Source: an uncultured Clostridia bacterium (lineage in GTDB: Bacteria; Bacillota; Clostridia; Oscillospirales; Acutalibacteraceae). Taken from it: a DNA stretch of 5,495 nt. The first letter of the stretch is position 1; every line of letters begins with the position of its first letter. A model generated the notes under the pieces. The model saw nothing but the letters and a program-made list of their open reading frames with translations, made no database searches and was not told the DNA's origin. The DNA lies in assembly GCA_937897215.1 (NCBI GenBank), contig CALCBQ010000036.1, positions 1 through 5,495 of the forward strand. Direction: 5' to 3'. Of the stretch, positions 1 to 5,495 are shown in pieces. Position numbers and translations under genes: made by a program.

Positions 1-71
1 TTTGACCTGTGAATACTCAATTTTTTTGCTTAAAATAGAGTTTAATATATATTTTGTAGTTTTTATGTATC

Positions 72-109
72 GTCGCATTCCTTTCGGAGTGCGACTTTTG
101 TTTGTCTTT
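72..109 (+). terminator. Intrinsic terminator of an upstream rightward gene
   Basis: A 10-bp stem (72-81 with 86-95, one G-T wobble at 78/89) closes a four-base TTTC loop. It is followed on the plus strand by TTTTGTTTGTCTTT. On the minus strand the hairpin is not followed by a T tract, so it should act on rightward transcription. The gene it would terminate is not in the window: bases 1-71 hold no recognisable coding end, only AT-rich DNA. Confidence 0.75.
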
Positions 110-118
110 ATACGGGTT

Positions 119-175
119 TTAGGGCTGTCCCTAACAAGTAGAATTTGTATGCACAAATTCAATGCTTGCTAAGAC
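119..175. repeat. Cluster of nested inverted repeats, function unknown
   Basis: Two perfect palindromes lie close together. TTAGGG-CTGT-CCCTAA occupies 119-134, and GAATTTGT-ATGC-ACAAATTC occupies 141-160. The second can be extended imperfectly outward (about 129-140 against 162-173, with mismatches and a two-base bulge), so the two hairpins would compete. Neither has a proper T tail, so they are not simple terminators. Together with the terminator just upstream, they fill most of the region before the promoter of the next gene. Candidates are a remnant of a mobile-element end, a transfer-origin-like site or a structured RNA. The sequence alone does not decide. Confidence 0.55.
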
Positions 176-224
176 TTATTCCTACTTTCAATCGTAAAGT
201 GTTCGTTTAGCTTTTTCAAAGATG

Positions 225-253
225 TTGTAATAGGCAGTCTATTGTGATATAAT
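225..253 (+). promoter_or_regulatory. Sigma-A type promoter, extended -10
   Basis: A perfect TATAAT lies at 248-253, preceded by the extended -10 TG at 245-246. The -35 candidate TTGTAA at 225-230 matches TTGACA at four of six bases, and the spacer is exactly 17 bases. The transcript would start near 260, leaving a leader of about 27 bases before the TTG start at 287. No operator-like dyad overlaps the promoter. Confidence 0.75.
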
Positions 254-270
254 GATACTACATTATTATA

Positions 271-280
271 AAGGATGTGA
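271..280 (+). promoter_or_regulatory. Ribosome binding site deciding a TTG start
   Basis: AAGGATGTGA matches the Shine-Dalgarno consensus AAGGAGGTGA at nine of ten bases. Six bases separate it from TTG at 287, the ideal aligned distance. The ATG at 282 lies only one base away and opens a different, short frame. The ATG inside the site (275) is followed at once by TGA. Confidence 0.75.
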
Positions 281-286
281 AATGTC

Positions 287-883
287 TTGTTCAAATTCAG
301 AAAAGGTTGTACAGTTCCGTATCCTGAAAGAATTAACGAAGAATATGAAATAAATGACAACTGTATAGTTGCAAATATAGGTGCTGATAAAATTGAAAAC
401 CTATTGTTAGATTTCATAAAGATACACAATGAACCATTATTTTTTATTTTAGAAACCCCTGCAATGAAAAATGACGAAACCGAAATAAAATCAGGTGTAG
501 TGGAAAAATTCCATAAAGATGTCTATTATATTGACGGTTGCACTCAGGAAGAAACCTTTGCGATTTTAAACAAAGTCGGCAAACTTCTCATTAATGATGG
601 CTTATCTTCTTTCGGCTTTGGTTGTCATGTTTCACACGATGAAATTATGATTGGCAAATACAATGTTGTTACTATTTATTCACAAGATATCGAAAAATAT
701 AATACACTTTTAGAAAAGCACAAAATAAAGCGTGTTGATAAGATTGTAACTGCTTGGGATACTTTTACTCAAAACAATCCGGGCAAATCAGAAAAAGTTG
801 AAACGGACGGAAAAGATATTTTTGATATACCAAAAATGTTTGAAGATTGGGGAATATATCTTGCTGAACAAAGAGAGGATTAA
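287..883 (+). CDS. Hypothetical soluble protein, 198 residues
   Basis: I cannot assign a function. The TTG start is supported by a near-perfect Shine-Dalgarno sequence six bases upstream and by a promoter ending at 253. The product has no signal peptide or membrane segment and is rich in Glu, Asp and Lys, so it should be a cytosolic globular protein. Visible blocks are a short basic N-terminus (FKFRKG, 2-7), a hydrophobic strand LFFILETP (51-58), a YYIDG turn (80-84), LLINDGLSSFGFGCH (100-114), NVVTIYS (126-132), VTAWDTF (154-160) and an acidic C-terminus with FEDWGIYLAEQ. The pattern suggests an alternating alpha/beta domain of a family of uncharacterised Firmicute proteins; this impression comes from memory and is not verified. 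The gene stands alone between two terminators. Hand counts of sample lines give about 32% GC, against roughly 40% for the neighbouring operon, which hints at separate acquisition. An immunity or stress protein is possible but unsupported. Confidence 0.8.
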   Translation: MFKFRKGCTVPYPERINEEYEINDNCIVANIGADKIENLLLDFIKIHNEPLFFILETPAMKNDETEIKSGVVEKFHKDVYYIDGCTQEETFAILNKVGKLLINDGLSSFGFGCHVSHDEIMIGKYNVVTIYSQDIEKYNTLLEKHKIKRVDKIVTAWDTFTQNNPGKSEKVETDGKDIFDIPKMFEDWGIYLAEQRED

Positions 884-912
884 TTTTTTAATCCCTAATG
901 AACACTCGGACC

Positions 913-955
913 AATAAAAGAGTTTGCACTTTTGTGTAAACTCTTTTATTTTTTA
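913..955 (+). terminator. Intrinsic terminator of the hypothetical gene
   Basis: A 17-bp stem (913-929 with 934-950, one G-T wobble at 926/937) closes a TTTT loop and is followed by TTTTT at 950-954. It starts 30 bases after the stop codon of the rightward gene. Because the stem base is A-rich, its minus-strand copy also ends in a T-rich run, so it may weakly help stop leftward transcription too. Confidence 0.85.
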
Positions 956-971
956 TATTAAGGCAAAAATT

Positions 972-1000
972 AACGGTGAGATTGCTCTCACCGTTTTTGT
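972..1000 (-). terminator. Terminator of the leftward operon, probably bidirectional
   Basis: A perfect 10-bp stem (AACGGTGAGA 972-981, TCTCACCGTT 986-995) closes a TTGC loop. It begins six bases after the stop codon of the alpha-glucosidase gene when read leftward, and the minus strand then continues TTAATTTTTGCC. On the plus strand it is followed by TTTTTGTTTTATTTT, so it can also catch rightward read-through. It marks the end of the three-gene operon. Confidence 0.85.
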
Positions 1001-1001
1001 T

Positions 1002-2888
1002 TTATTTTACTTTGTAAATGTTTACTTCGTATGGGCGAAGGCGTTCTTTTGGCTCGTCATAGTTTGAAAGCAAGCATTTACCACCTGTTGGGTTTGGTCT
1101 GTCGATTGTGTTTTCTGTAAGATTCATTTCAATATAAATCTTTGCGTCTGCACTTTCTCTGAAAAGACAGAATGTTTTATCACTTGTTTTAAGTGGTTGG
1201 AAATCACCATAAACCATTGTTGACTTATACTCTTTTCTCAATGCCATAAGTGATTTGTAATAGTTGTATGGGCTGTTTTCGTCTGCAATCTGTGTTGTTG
1301 CATTACACTCTGCATAATCGCCGTTAAGACGAATCCAAGGTGTGCCTGTTGTGAAACCTGCATTTTCAGTTGTATCCCAGCACATTGGAGTTCTTGAATG
1401 GTCTCGGCTACCTGCCATAATTGTTGCCCATGCTTCTGACTCTGTTTTGCCTTTTTCAAGCATTTCAGCATACTTATTGATTGACTCAACATCACGAAGT
1501 TCGCTCATATCTTTAAAATCACAGTTCATCATACCAAGTTCTTCGCCCTGGAAGATATATGGTGTTCCACGGCCTGTAAGAAGCATTGCACCGATAAGTT
1601 TTGAAAGTGGATTTCTGAACTTAGGGTCAGGGTTAACCTTTGAAACCATTCTTGGATTATCATGATTTTCGATAACAAGTGTTGGCCAAGATGAGCCATA
1701 AAGTGAAAGTTGATATTTTGTGAACATTTCTTTTAAGTATTTAAGGTCATACTTATAGTCGTCCCATCTTTGTTTACCGCGTGGTTCAAGTTGGTCGAAA
1801 AGGAATGTTTCGCGAATTTCTTCACGAGAATCATCAACAAGGTATTTAGCCATTTCAACGCCGATGCCACCTGTTTCGCCTACACAGAATGACTCAGGGA
1901 ATTTCTTGAATGAATTCTCATTAAGTTCGTGAAGGTATTCGTGAAGGTGTGGTCCCCAGAAATAATGCTCGCCACCATAACCGATAAATTCGCCAACAAG
2001 TGGGTTACCGTCAGGAAGTCCTTCGACTTTAGAAATAAGGTTGATAACGTCCATTCTGAAACCGTCAACGCCTTTTTCAAGCCACCAGCAAACCATTTCG
2101 GCAACTTCTTTACGCATATCAGGGTTTTCCCAATTCAAATCCATCTGTTTTGATGAGAAAATGTGCATTGCCCACTCGTCAAGCTCTGGGTAGTAATTCC
2201 AAGCACTACCTGAGAAAACTGATGTCCAGTTATTTGGTGGGATTCCATCGCCTTTACCTTTACGGAAGATATAGTAATCTTTATATTTTTCGTCCCCAGC
2301 GAGTGCTTTCTGGAACCATTCGTGCTCGTCAGATGTATGGTTTACAACTAGGTCCATAACAAGTTTCATACCGCGTTTATGGATTTCTTCGAGCATCTGG
2401 TCGAAGTCTTCCATAGTACCGAATTCTGTCATAATCTTGCGATAATCACGAATGTCATAACCCATATCGTCGTTAGGAGAGTCGTAAATAGGACTGAGCC
2501 AAAGCACATCTACACCTAAATCTTTAAGGTAATCAAGTTTTGAGATGATACCCTGTAAGTCGCCGATACCGTCGCCGTTTGAGTCCATAAATGAGCGTGG
2601 GTAAATTTGATAAATAACAGACTCTTTCCACCATCTTGGCTGAACTTCGTCTTTAGTAATAACCATTTCATGTGTATAGCTTAAGAGGTTACAAAGATGC
2701 TCAATTGTTTCCATTGGCATTTTATCGCCTAAAATTTTAGGAAGCATTGAGAGTTTCATTTTACCTACAAGAGGATTGTGAATAACTGCAGCAGGAATAC
2801 CTGCGTGGTAAGCAACCATTTCAATAAGGTCGTTACCTACGGGAGTTGCGAGCACTTCTTTAAGAGTGCTTTTTGGTGTGATTTTCAT
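1002..2888 (-). CDS. GH13_31 alpha-glucosidase, probable oligo-1,6-glucosidase, with N-terminal extension
   Basis: This glycoside hydrolase family 13, subfamily 31 enzyme removes glucose from the non-reducing end of short alpha-glucosides, probably in the cytoplasm since no signal peptide is present. The catalytic part begins near W86 (YQIYPRSF 93-100). It shows the calcium loop D102, N104, D106, D110; the -1 subsite motif GYDIRDY (143-149); DLVVNH (179-184); MDLNW (249-253); nucleophile D280 in GFRMDV; acid/base E338 in VGETGG; and stabiliser D410 in ENHD. V281 after the nucleophile is the residue type known for alpha-1,6-specific members (Thr or Ala in alpha-1,4 enzymes), so isomaltose, panose or dextran fragments are the expected substrates. 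Domain C fills about 555-628. The family is usually 540-560 residues long; this protein has 628 because of an extra helical region (1-84). The start is supported by AAAGGATGA at 2895-2903. It is the last gene of the operon, 59 bases after the LRR gene. An alpha-1,4-glucosidase or trehalose-6-phosphate hydrolase is less likely. Confidence 0.92.
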   Translation of the reverse strand: MKITPKSTLKEVLATPVGNDLIEMVAYHAGIPAAVIHNPLVGKMKLSMLPKILGDKMPMETIEHLCNLLSYTHEMVITKDEVQPRWWKESVIYQIYPRSFMDSNGDGIGDLQGIISKLDYLKDLGVDVLWLSPIYDSPNDDMGYDIRDYRKIMTEFGTMEDFDQMLEEIHKRGMKLVMDLVVNHTSDEHEWFQKALAGDEKYKDYYIFRKGKGDGIPPNNWTSVFSGSAWNYYPELDEWAMHIFSSKQMDLNWENPDMRKEVAEMVCWWLEKGVDGFRMDVINLISKVEGLPDGNPLVGEFIGYGGEHYFWGPHLHEYLHELNENSFKKFPESFCVGETGGIGVEMAKYLVDDSREEIRETFLFDQLEPRGKQRWDDYKYDLKYLKEMFTKYQLSLYGSSWPTLVIENHDNPRMVSKVNPDPKFRNPLSKLIGAMLLTGRGTPYIFQGEELGMMNCDFKDMSELRDVESINKYAEMLEKGKTESEAWATIMAGSRDHSRTPMCWDTTENAGFTTGTPWIRLNGDYAECNATTQIADENSPYNYYKSLMALRKEYKSTMVYGDFQPLKTSDKTFCLFRESADAKIYIEMNLTENTIDRPNPTGGKCLLSNYDEPKERLRPYEVNIYKVK

Positions 2889-2918
2889 TAAAAATCATCC
2901 TTTCTATTTCGTGGAAAA

Positions 2919-2942
2919 TCCCACTATGCGAACATAGTGGGA
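2919..2942 (-). promoter_or_regulatory. Intergenic hairpin between the LRR and glucosidase genes
   Basis: A perfect 10-bp stem (TCCCACTATG 2919-2928 with CATAGTGGGA 2933-2942) has a UUCG loop when read as leftward mRNA. It begins five bases after the LRR stop codon and is followed by only a short ATTTTCC run. That makes it too weak for a full terminator, but suitable as a partial attenuator or an mRNA-stability and processing element that sets the enzyme level relative to the membrane proteins. The stem ends 15 bases before the Shine-Dalgarno sequence of the glucosidase gene, so it does not hide it. Confidence 0.55.
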
Positions 2943-2947
2943 ATGTT

Positions 2948-4177
2948 TTATGCCATTGGCTGTCTTTGGGCAGAGTAGTTAATGTCAACACTCTTCTTGA
3001 AAAGAAGGAAGTCGTATTTAGGACGCCAATCGTCACCTGTTTTAACTGACTTAAATTCTTCTTCACTTACTGCTACATTAACAGCTGTAACACCTTTAAG
3101 CTCTTTATCTTCTTTATAGCAATCGTCCCAGAATGCATGGTGACCAACTTCAGTTACACTTTCAGGAATATACACATAAGTAAGTGTTTGGTTATAACTG
3201 AACGCATCTGAGCCGATAAACTTAAGACCTTCAGGAAGTGAAAGATAGATTTCACCCAATGCTTCATAAGATGTAAAGTGAGAGTCTAACACAGGAGTTT
3301 CACTCTTATATGTATAAATGTTATAGAGTGAAGGTGTTGTGCTCCATTCATCCTGACGCTCGTGAAGCTTGAATACTGCAAGAGTTTCAATTCTTTCAAG
3401 ACCTTCAGGGAGATAAATTTCACGAAGGTTAGCGTAGTTAAAGCACATTTCGCCAAGAGTTTTAACTGTTGAAGGAACAACATAAGTCTGAATATCTTTT
3501 TGGTATTCAGGTGTTACTTCGTCTTTATAAAGTTCTTTTTCATAACCGTATTTCTGTCTTAAATACTCATCATGATTACAAGGATAACAGATAACCTCTG
3601 TCATATCTTTATTATAAAGAACACCGTCAACATCACAGTAATTAGGGTTGTTTTCGTCAACCTCAATTCTCTCTAATGACCAGCAAGAGTAGAATGATTT
3701 GCCATCAATAGAAAGCACATCAGGACCAATATTGATTACCTTGATAGCACCATCACAGTTGAATGCATATTCTCTGATTGAGGTAATCTTTTTTGACTCA
3801 TCTTTATTGATAATAAAGTTTGTTGCAGGGTCTTTGTTTGTATTATCGTATGAAACAGATGAAATATAGTCAATGTCAAGCTCTGTAATATAACCGGTAT
3901 TACTGAATTTATCAAGCTGATAGCCAGACTCTGCCTGTGAATATTCAAACACATCACTTTGAACAGTACGGACAGAGAAATACATTGAAAGTGAAACTGC
4001 TACGATAATAACAAGTGTAAAAATGACTTTTTTCAAACCATAATACTTATAAGGCTTGTTAATATGAGGAGGTGCAAGGCCCTCTACCTGATAAGTCCAT
4101 ATTTCGTCTTCAGGAATGTCGAGATGAATATCGGCCTGTAACTCAGTGCCTTTAATTTTCTTTTCTTTCTTACTCAT
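2948..4177 (-). CDS. Membrane-anchored leucine-rich-repeat (LRR_5/BspA-like) protein
   Basis: This 409-residue protein has three parts. The cytoplasmic tail (about 1-50) is charged (SKKEKKIK), then acidic, then has the Trp/Pro-rich stretch DEIWTYQVEGLAPPHINKPYK. One transmembrane helix (about 51-69) follows KK, giving an N-inside, C-outside topology. The rest is extracellular. It carries BspA-type LRR_5 repeats around 131-200 (ending in the typical NPNYCDVDGVLYNKDMTEVICYP block), 232-269 (VPSTVKTLGEMCF...LPEGLERIETLAVF) and 310-352 (LPEGLKFIGSDAF...IPESVTEVGHHAFWDD). Such repeats normally mediate protein or ligand binding; no catalytic motif is seen. The start at 4177 is chosen because GGGGGTGA (4183-4190) lies five bases upstream. 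An ATG at 4192, overlapping the transporter stop as TAATG, would add five residues but lacks its own site. The gene sits 14 bases after the transporter and 59 before the glucosidase, so an accessory role in sugar binding or transport is inferred, not shown. Confidence 0.85.
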   Translation of the reverse strand: MSKKEKKIKGTELQADIHLDIPEDEIWTYQVEGLAPPHINKPYKYYGLKKVIFTLVIIVAVSLSMYFSVRTVQSDVFEYSQAESGYQLDKFSNTGYITELDIDYISSVSYDNTNKDPATNFIINKDESKKITSIREYAFNCDGAIKVINIGPDVLSIDGKSFYSCWSLERIEVDENNPNYCDVDGVLYNKDMTEVICYPCNHDEYLRQKYGYEKELYKDEVTPEYQKDIQTYVVPSTVKTLGEMCFNYANLREIYLPEGLERIETLAVFKLHERQDEWSTTPSLYNIYTYKSETPVLDSHFTSYEALGEIYLSLPEGLKFIGSDAFSYNQTLTYVYIPESVTEVGHHAFWDDCYKEDKELKGVTAVNVAVSEEEFKSVKTGDDWRPKYDFLLFKKSVDINYSAQRQPMA

Positions 4178-4182
4178 ACAAC

Positions 4183-4190
4183 TCACCCCC
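4183..4190 (-). promoter_or_regulatory. Ribosome binding site deciding the LRR protein start
   Basis: On the minus strand GGGGGTGA differs from GGAGGTGA at one base and lies five bases before ATG 4177. It falls inside the first codons of the alternative ATG at 4192, which argues against that start. It lies directly behind the transporter stop, so translation of the two genes may be coupled. Confidence 0.7.
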
Positions 4191-4191
4191 A

Positions 4192-5495
4192 TTAACCTAA
4201 ATAGCTACCTGCAGTAGATTTACCCTCTTCTGCAGCGCGTTTTTCAGTAACTTCAGCACGACGTTTAAGAACTTCCATAACCATATTCTGTTTCTTATTA
4301 TCATAATCCCAGAACAAATATGGAATTGTCATAAGTGCAAAGCCTATAACGTCAACAATAATCGGAATAACAATAATATTTCTTCTTGAATCGTCAACAA
4401 AAAGAACTTCCCAGTTACTGTTAAAGCCGAATTTAAGCAAGAACAATGGAATAATAAGACCTACGAATGATGTAATAGGCCCTGTAAACCAACCGAAAAT
4501 ACCTGTAAAGTTTTCAAGACGTTCACCTGACAAGTACATCTGATAGTCGGCAATACGAACACCCATATCGTGACCTGCAGTTGTAGGAACTGTTTTTGTC
4601 ATTTCCATAAAGAAGAGAACAACTACGCAGATTGTACCACAAAGGTTAAGATTATCACCACAGAACCACATAGCAGCAGCAATAATTGCATAACCGATTG
4701 CACGGCTTAACTGATAGAAAATCATAATCTGCTTATATGAGAATCTCTTTAAGAAGTATGGAGACAACAAATCAGGTGGAGTACCTGCAAATGAGATAAG
4801 TGATACCAATAATGAGTATGGAAGACCACTTAAACGGAATGTATAGAAGTAAAGAATTGTAACAAACGGAAGCATACCGTTACCAAGTGAGTCAATAAGA
4901 CCAACTATAGTATTGATAAGCAAGTATTTGTTTTTAAGAACGCCAAACAAACCGTCCCAGAATTTAATCTGAACCTTTTCTTCAATAGGTGGTTGTGGAA
5001 TTCTTTCTTTAATTCGACCTGCAAGGAACATTGTAAAGCCTGCAGCAACAATAAATGTAACAGGAATAACATATCTGAAGAGATTAATGTCTGCCCATTC
5101 ATAACGAAGTGCACCTACAATTACAGGAAGAACAATAGCGAGAAGAGAATGGAAAACGTGAGAAATCTTTACTGGATAGCTACGAACAAGAATTCTTTCC
5201 TGAAGGTTAGGGCTTATTCTCTTTGAGCATTCTTCAAGAACATTACCAAAACCGAATACATTGTATGTAGCAAAGAGAAGGTTTGCAACCCATACTCGAG
5301 TAGCAACATCAGGAATGTTATAAACAGGAAGCCAACCAACAAGAATAACCATTATACACTTTGGTATAACATCACAATAAAGACCATATTTATAACGACC
5401 AAACTTTGGAATAAGCTTTTTACGCCAGAAAATATTACGAGCGCCTACCCAACCTGTGTAAAGGAAATGAGTACCAAAGGTTTTAAAGCACGCCG
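4192..5495 (-). CDS. GPH-type sugar:cation symporter (MFS), N-terminus outside the window
   Basis: This polytopic inner-membrane transporter belongs to the glycoside-pentoside-hexuronide (MelB-like, MFS_2) group, which imports sugars with H+ or Na+. The frame stays open to the window edge, so the Met at 5352 is internal. About 433 residues are visible, and roughly the first two helices are missing. The visible part begins near the first cytoplasmic loop (KLIPKFGRYKYG), at the place of the RTRWGRFRP motif in MelB relatives. It continues with about ten hydrophobic helices, ISPNLQERILVRSYP (matching the family's TxDPxERxxLxSxR loop) and a long central loop around RIKERIPQPPIEEK. Next comes the second-half signature DMGVRIADYQMYLSGERLENFTGIF, equivalent to ADxxDYxxxKTGxRxEG. 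The C-terminal tail is cytoplasmic and charged, with a short likely helix (VMEVLKRRAEVTEKRAAEE). Its partnership with a GH13_31 enzyme suggests an alpha-glucoside such as isomaltose as substrate. It heads the visible part of the operon; the promoter is not in the window. Confidence 0.85.
   Translation of the reverse strand, partial: ACFKTFGTHFLYTGWVGARNIFWRKKLIPKFGRYKYGLYCDVIPKCIMVILVGWLPVYNIPDVATRVWVANLLFATYNVFGFGNVLEECSKRISPNLQERILVRSYPVKISHVFHSLLAIVLPVIVGALRYEWADINLFRYVIPVTFIVAAGFTMFLAGRIKERIPQPPIEEKVQIKFWDGLFGVLKNKYLLINTIVGLIDSLGNGMLPFVTILYFYTFRLSGLPYSLLVSLISFAGTPPDLLSPYFLKRFSYKQIMIFYQLSRAIGYAIIAAAMWFCGDNLNLCGTICVVVLFFMEMTKTVPTTAGHDMGVRIADYQMYLSGERLENFTGIFGWFTGPITSFVGLIIPLFLLKFGFNSNWEVLFVDDSRRNIIVIPIIVDVIGFALMTIPYLFWDYDNKKQNMVMEVLKRRAEVTEKRAAEEGKSTAGSYLG

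Noticed and set aside
1..40. Promoter at the left edge (TTGACC at 2-7)
   Set aside because: The nearest -10-like hexamer, TAAAAT at 31-36, is 23 bases away, too far for a normal spacer, and no gene follows before the terminator.
2..172. Open plus-strand frame from the window edge (possible C-terminus of an upstream gene)
   Set aside because: It runs straight through the terminator hairpin at 72-95 and encodes a Leu/Phe/Arg-rich, low-complexity string typical of translated AT-rich spacer.
169..429. Open frame of 86 codons on the minus strand
   Set aside because: It lies antisense to the promoter and first part of the rightward gene, has no ribosome binding site in a sensible position, and its composition is unlike a real protein. 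The part beyond the gene (169-286) is too short to show that it is a decayed gene.
1342..1665. Open frame of 107 codons on the plus strand inside the glucosidase gene
   Set aside because: It is antisense to well-conserved GH13 sequence, without promoter or ribosome binding site; a shadow of the coding strand. The same holds for the other short frames inside the three leftward genes.
2948..4192. LRR protein starting at the ATG overlapping the transporter stop
   Set aside because: The strong Shine-Dalgarno sequence lies downstream of this ATG and is spaced correctly for the Met at 4177.
4192..5352. Transporter starting at the Met at 5352
   Set aside because: The frame is open and protein-like up to the window end (with KLIPKFGRYKYG and other family features), so this Met lies inside a helix of a longer protein.
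1..5495. CRISPR array, tRNA, rRNA or intact transposase
   Set aside because: No regularly spaced direct repeats, no cloverleaf or rRNA-like stretch and no transposase or integrase motif were seen on either strand.

Overview
The window looks like chromosomal DNA of a low-to-moderate-GC, gut-type Firmicute (class Clostridia). Evidence: strong AAGGAGGTGA-like ribosome binding sites, compact T-tailed intrinsic terminators, a BspA-type LRR protein and a GH13 subfamily-31 alpha-glucosidase of Firmicutes type. The genus cannot be fixed from the sequence.

Left part, 1-900: a T-tailed hairpin (72-95) probably ends an unseen rightward gene. It is followed by a cluster of short perfect palindromes (119-175) of unknown function. 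Next is a single rightward gene (287-883) with its own extended -10 promoter, an excellent Shine-Dalgarno sequence, a TTG start and its own terminator (913-955). Its product is a soluble acidic protein of about 198 residues that I cannot assign to a function. It is more AT-rich than the rest of the window.

Right part, 972-5495: a leftward operon of three genes, read from right to left. They are (i) a GPH-type (MelB-like) sugar:cation symporter of the major facilitator superfamily, whose N-terminus lies beyond the window; (ii) a protein with one membrane anchor and an extracellular leucine-rich-repeat (LRR_5/BspA-like) domain; and (iii) an intracellular GH13_31 alpha-glucosidase, predicted to cut alpha-1,6 linkages (oligo-1,6-glucosidase/isomaltase type), with an unusual helical N-terminal extension of about 84 residues. 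The operon ends in a hairpin (972-995) that can work in both directions.

The simplest reading is a small catabolic module for alpha-gluco-oligosaccharides such as isomaltose or panose. The symporter imports the sugar and the cytoplasmic enzyme hydrolyses it to glucose. The LRR membrane protein between them is the unexpected part: it could be a surface binding or accessory subunit for the transporter. That protein and the N-terminal domain of the glucosidase are the best candidates for undescribed biology here. No RNA genes, CRISPR arrays or intact mobile elements were seen.
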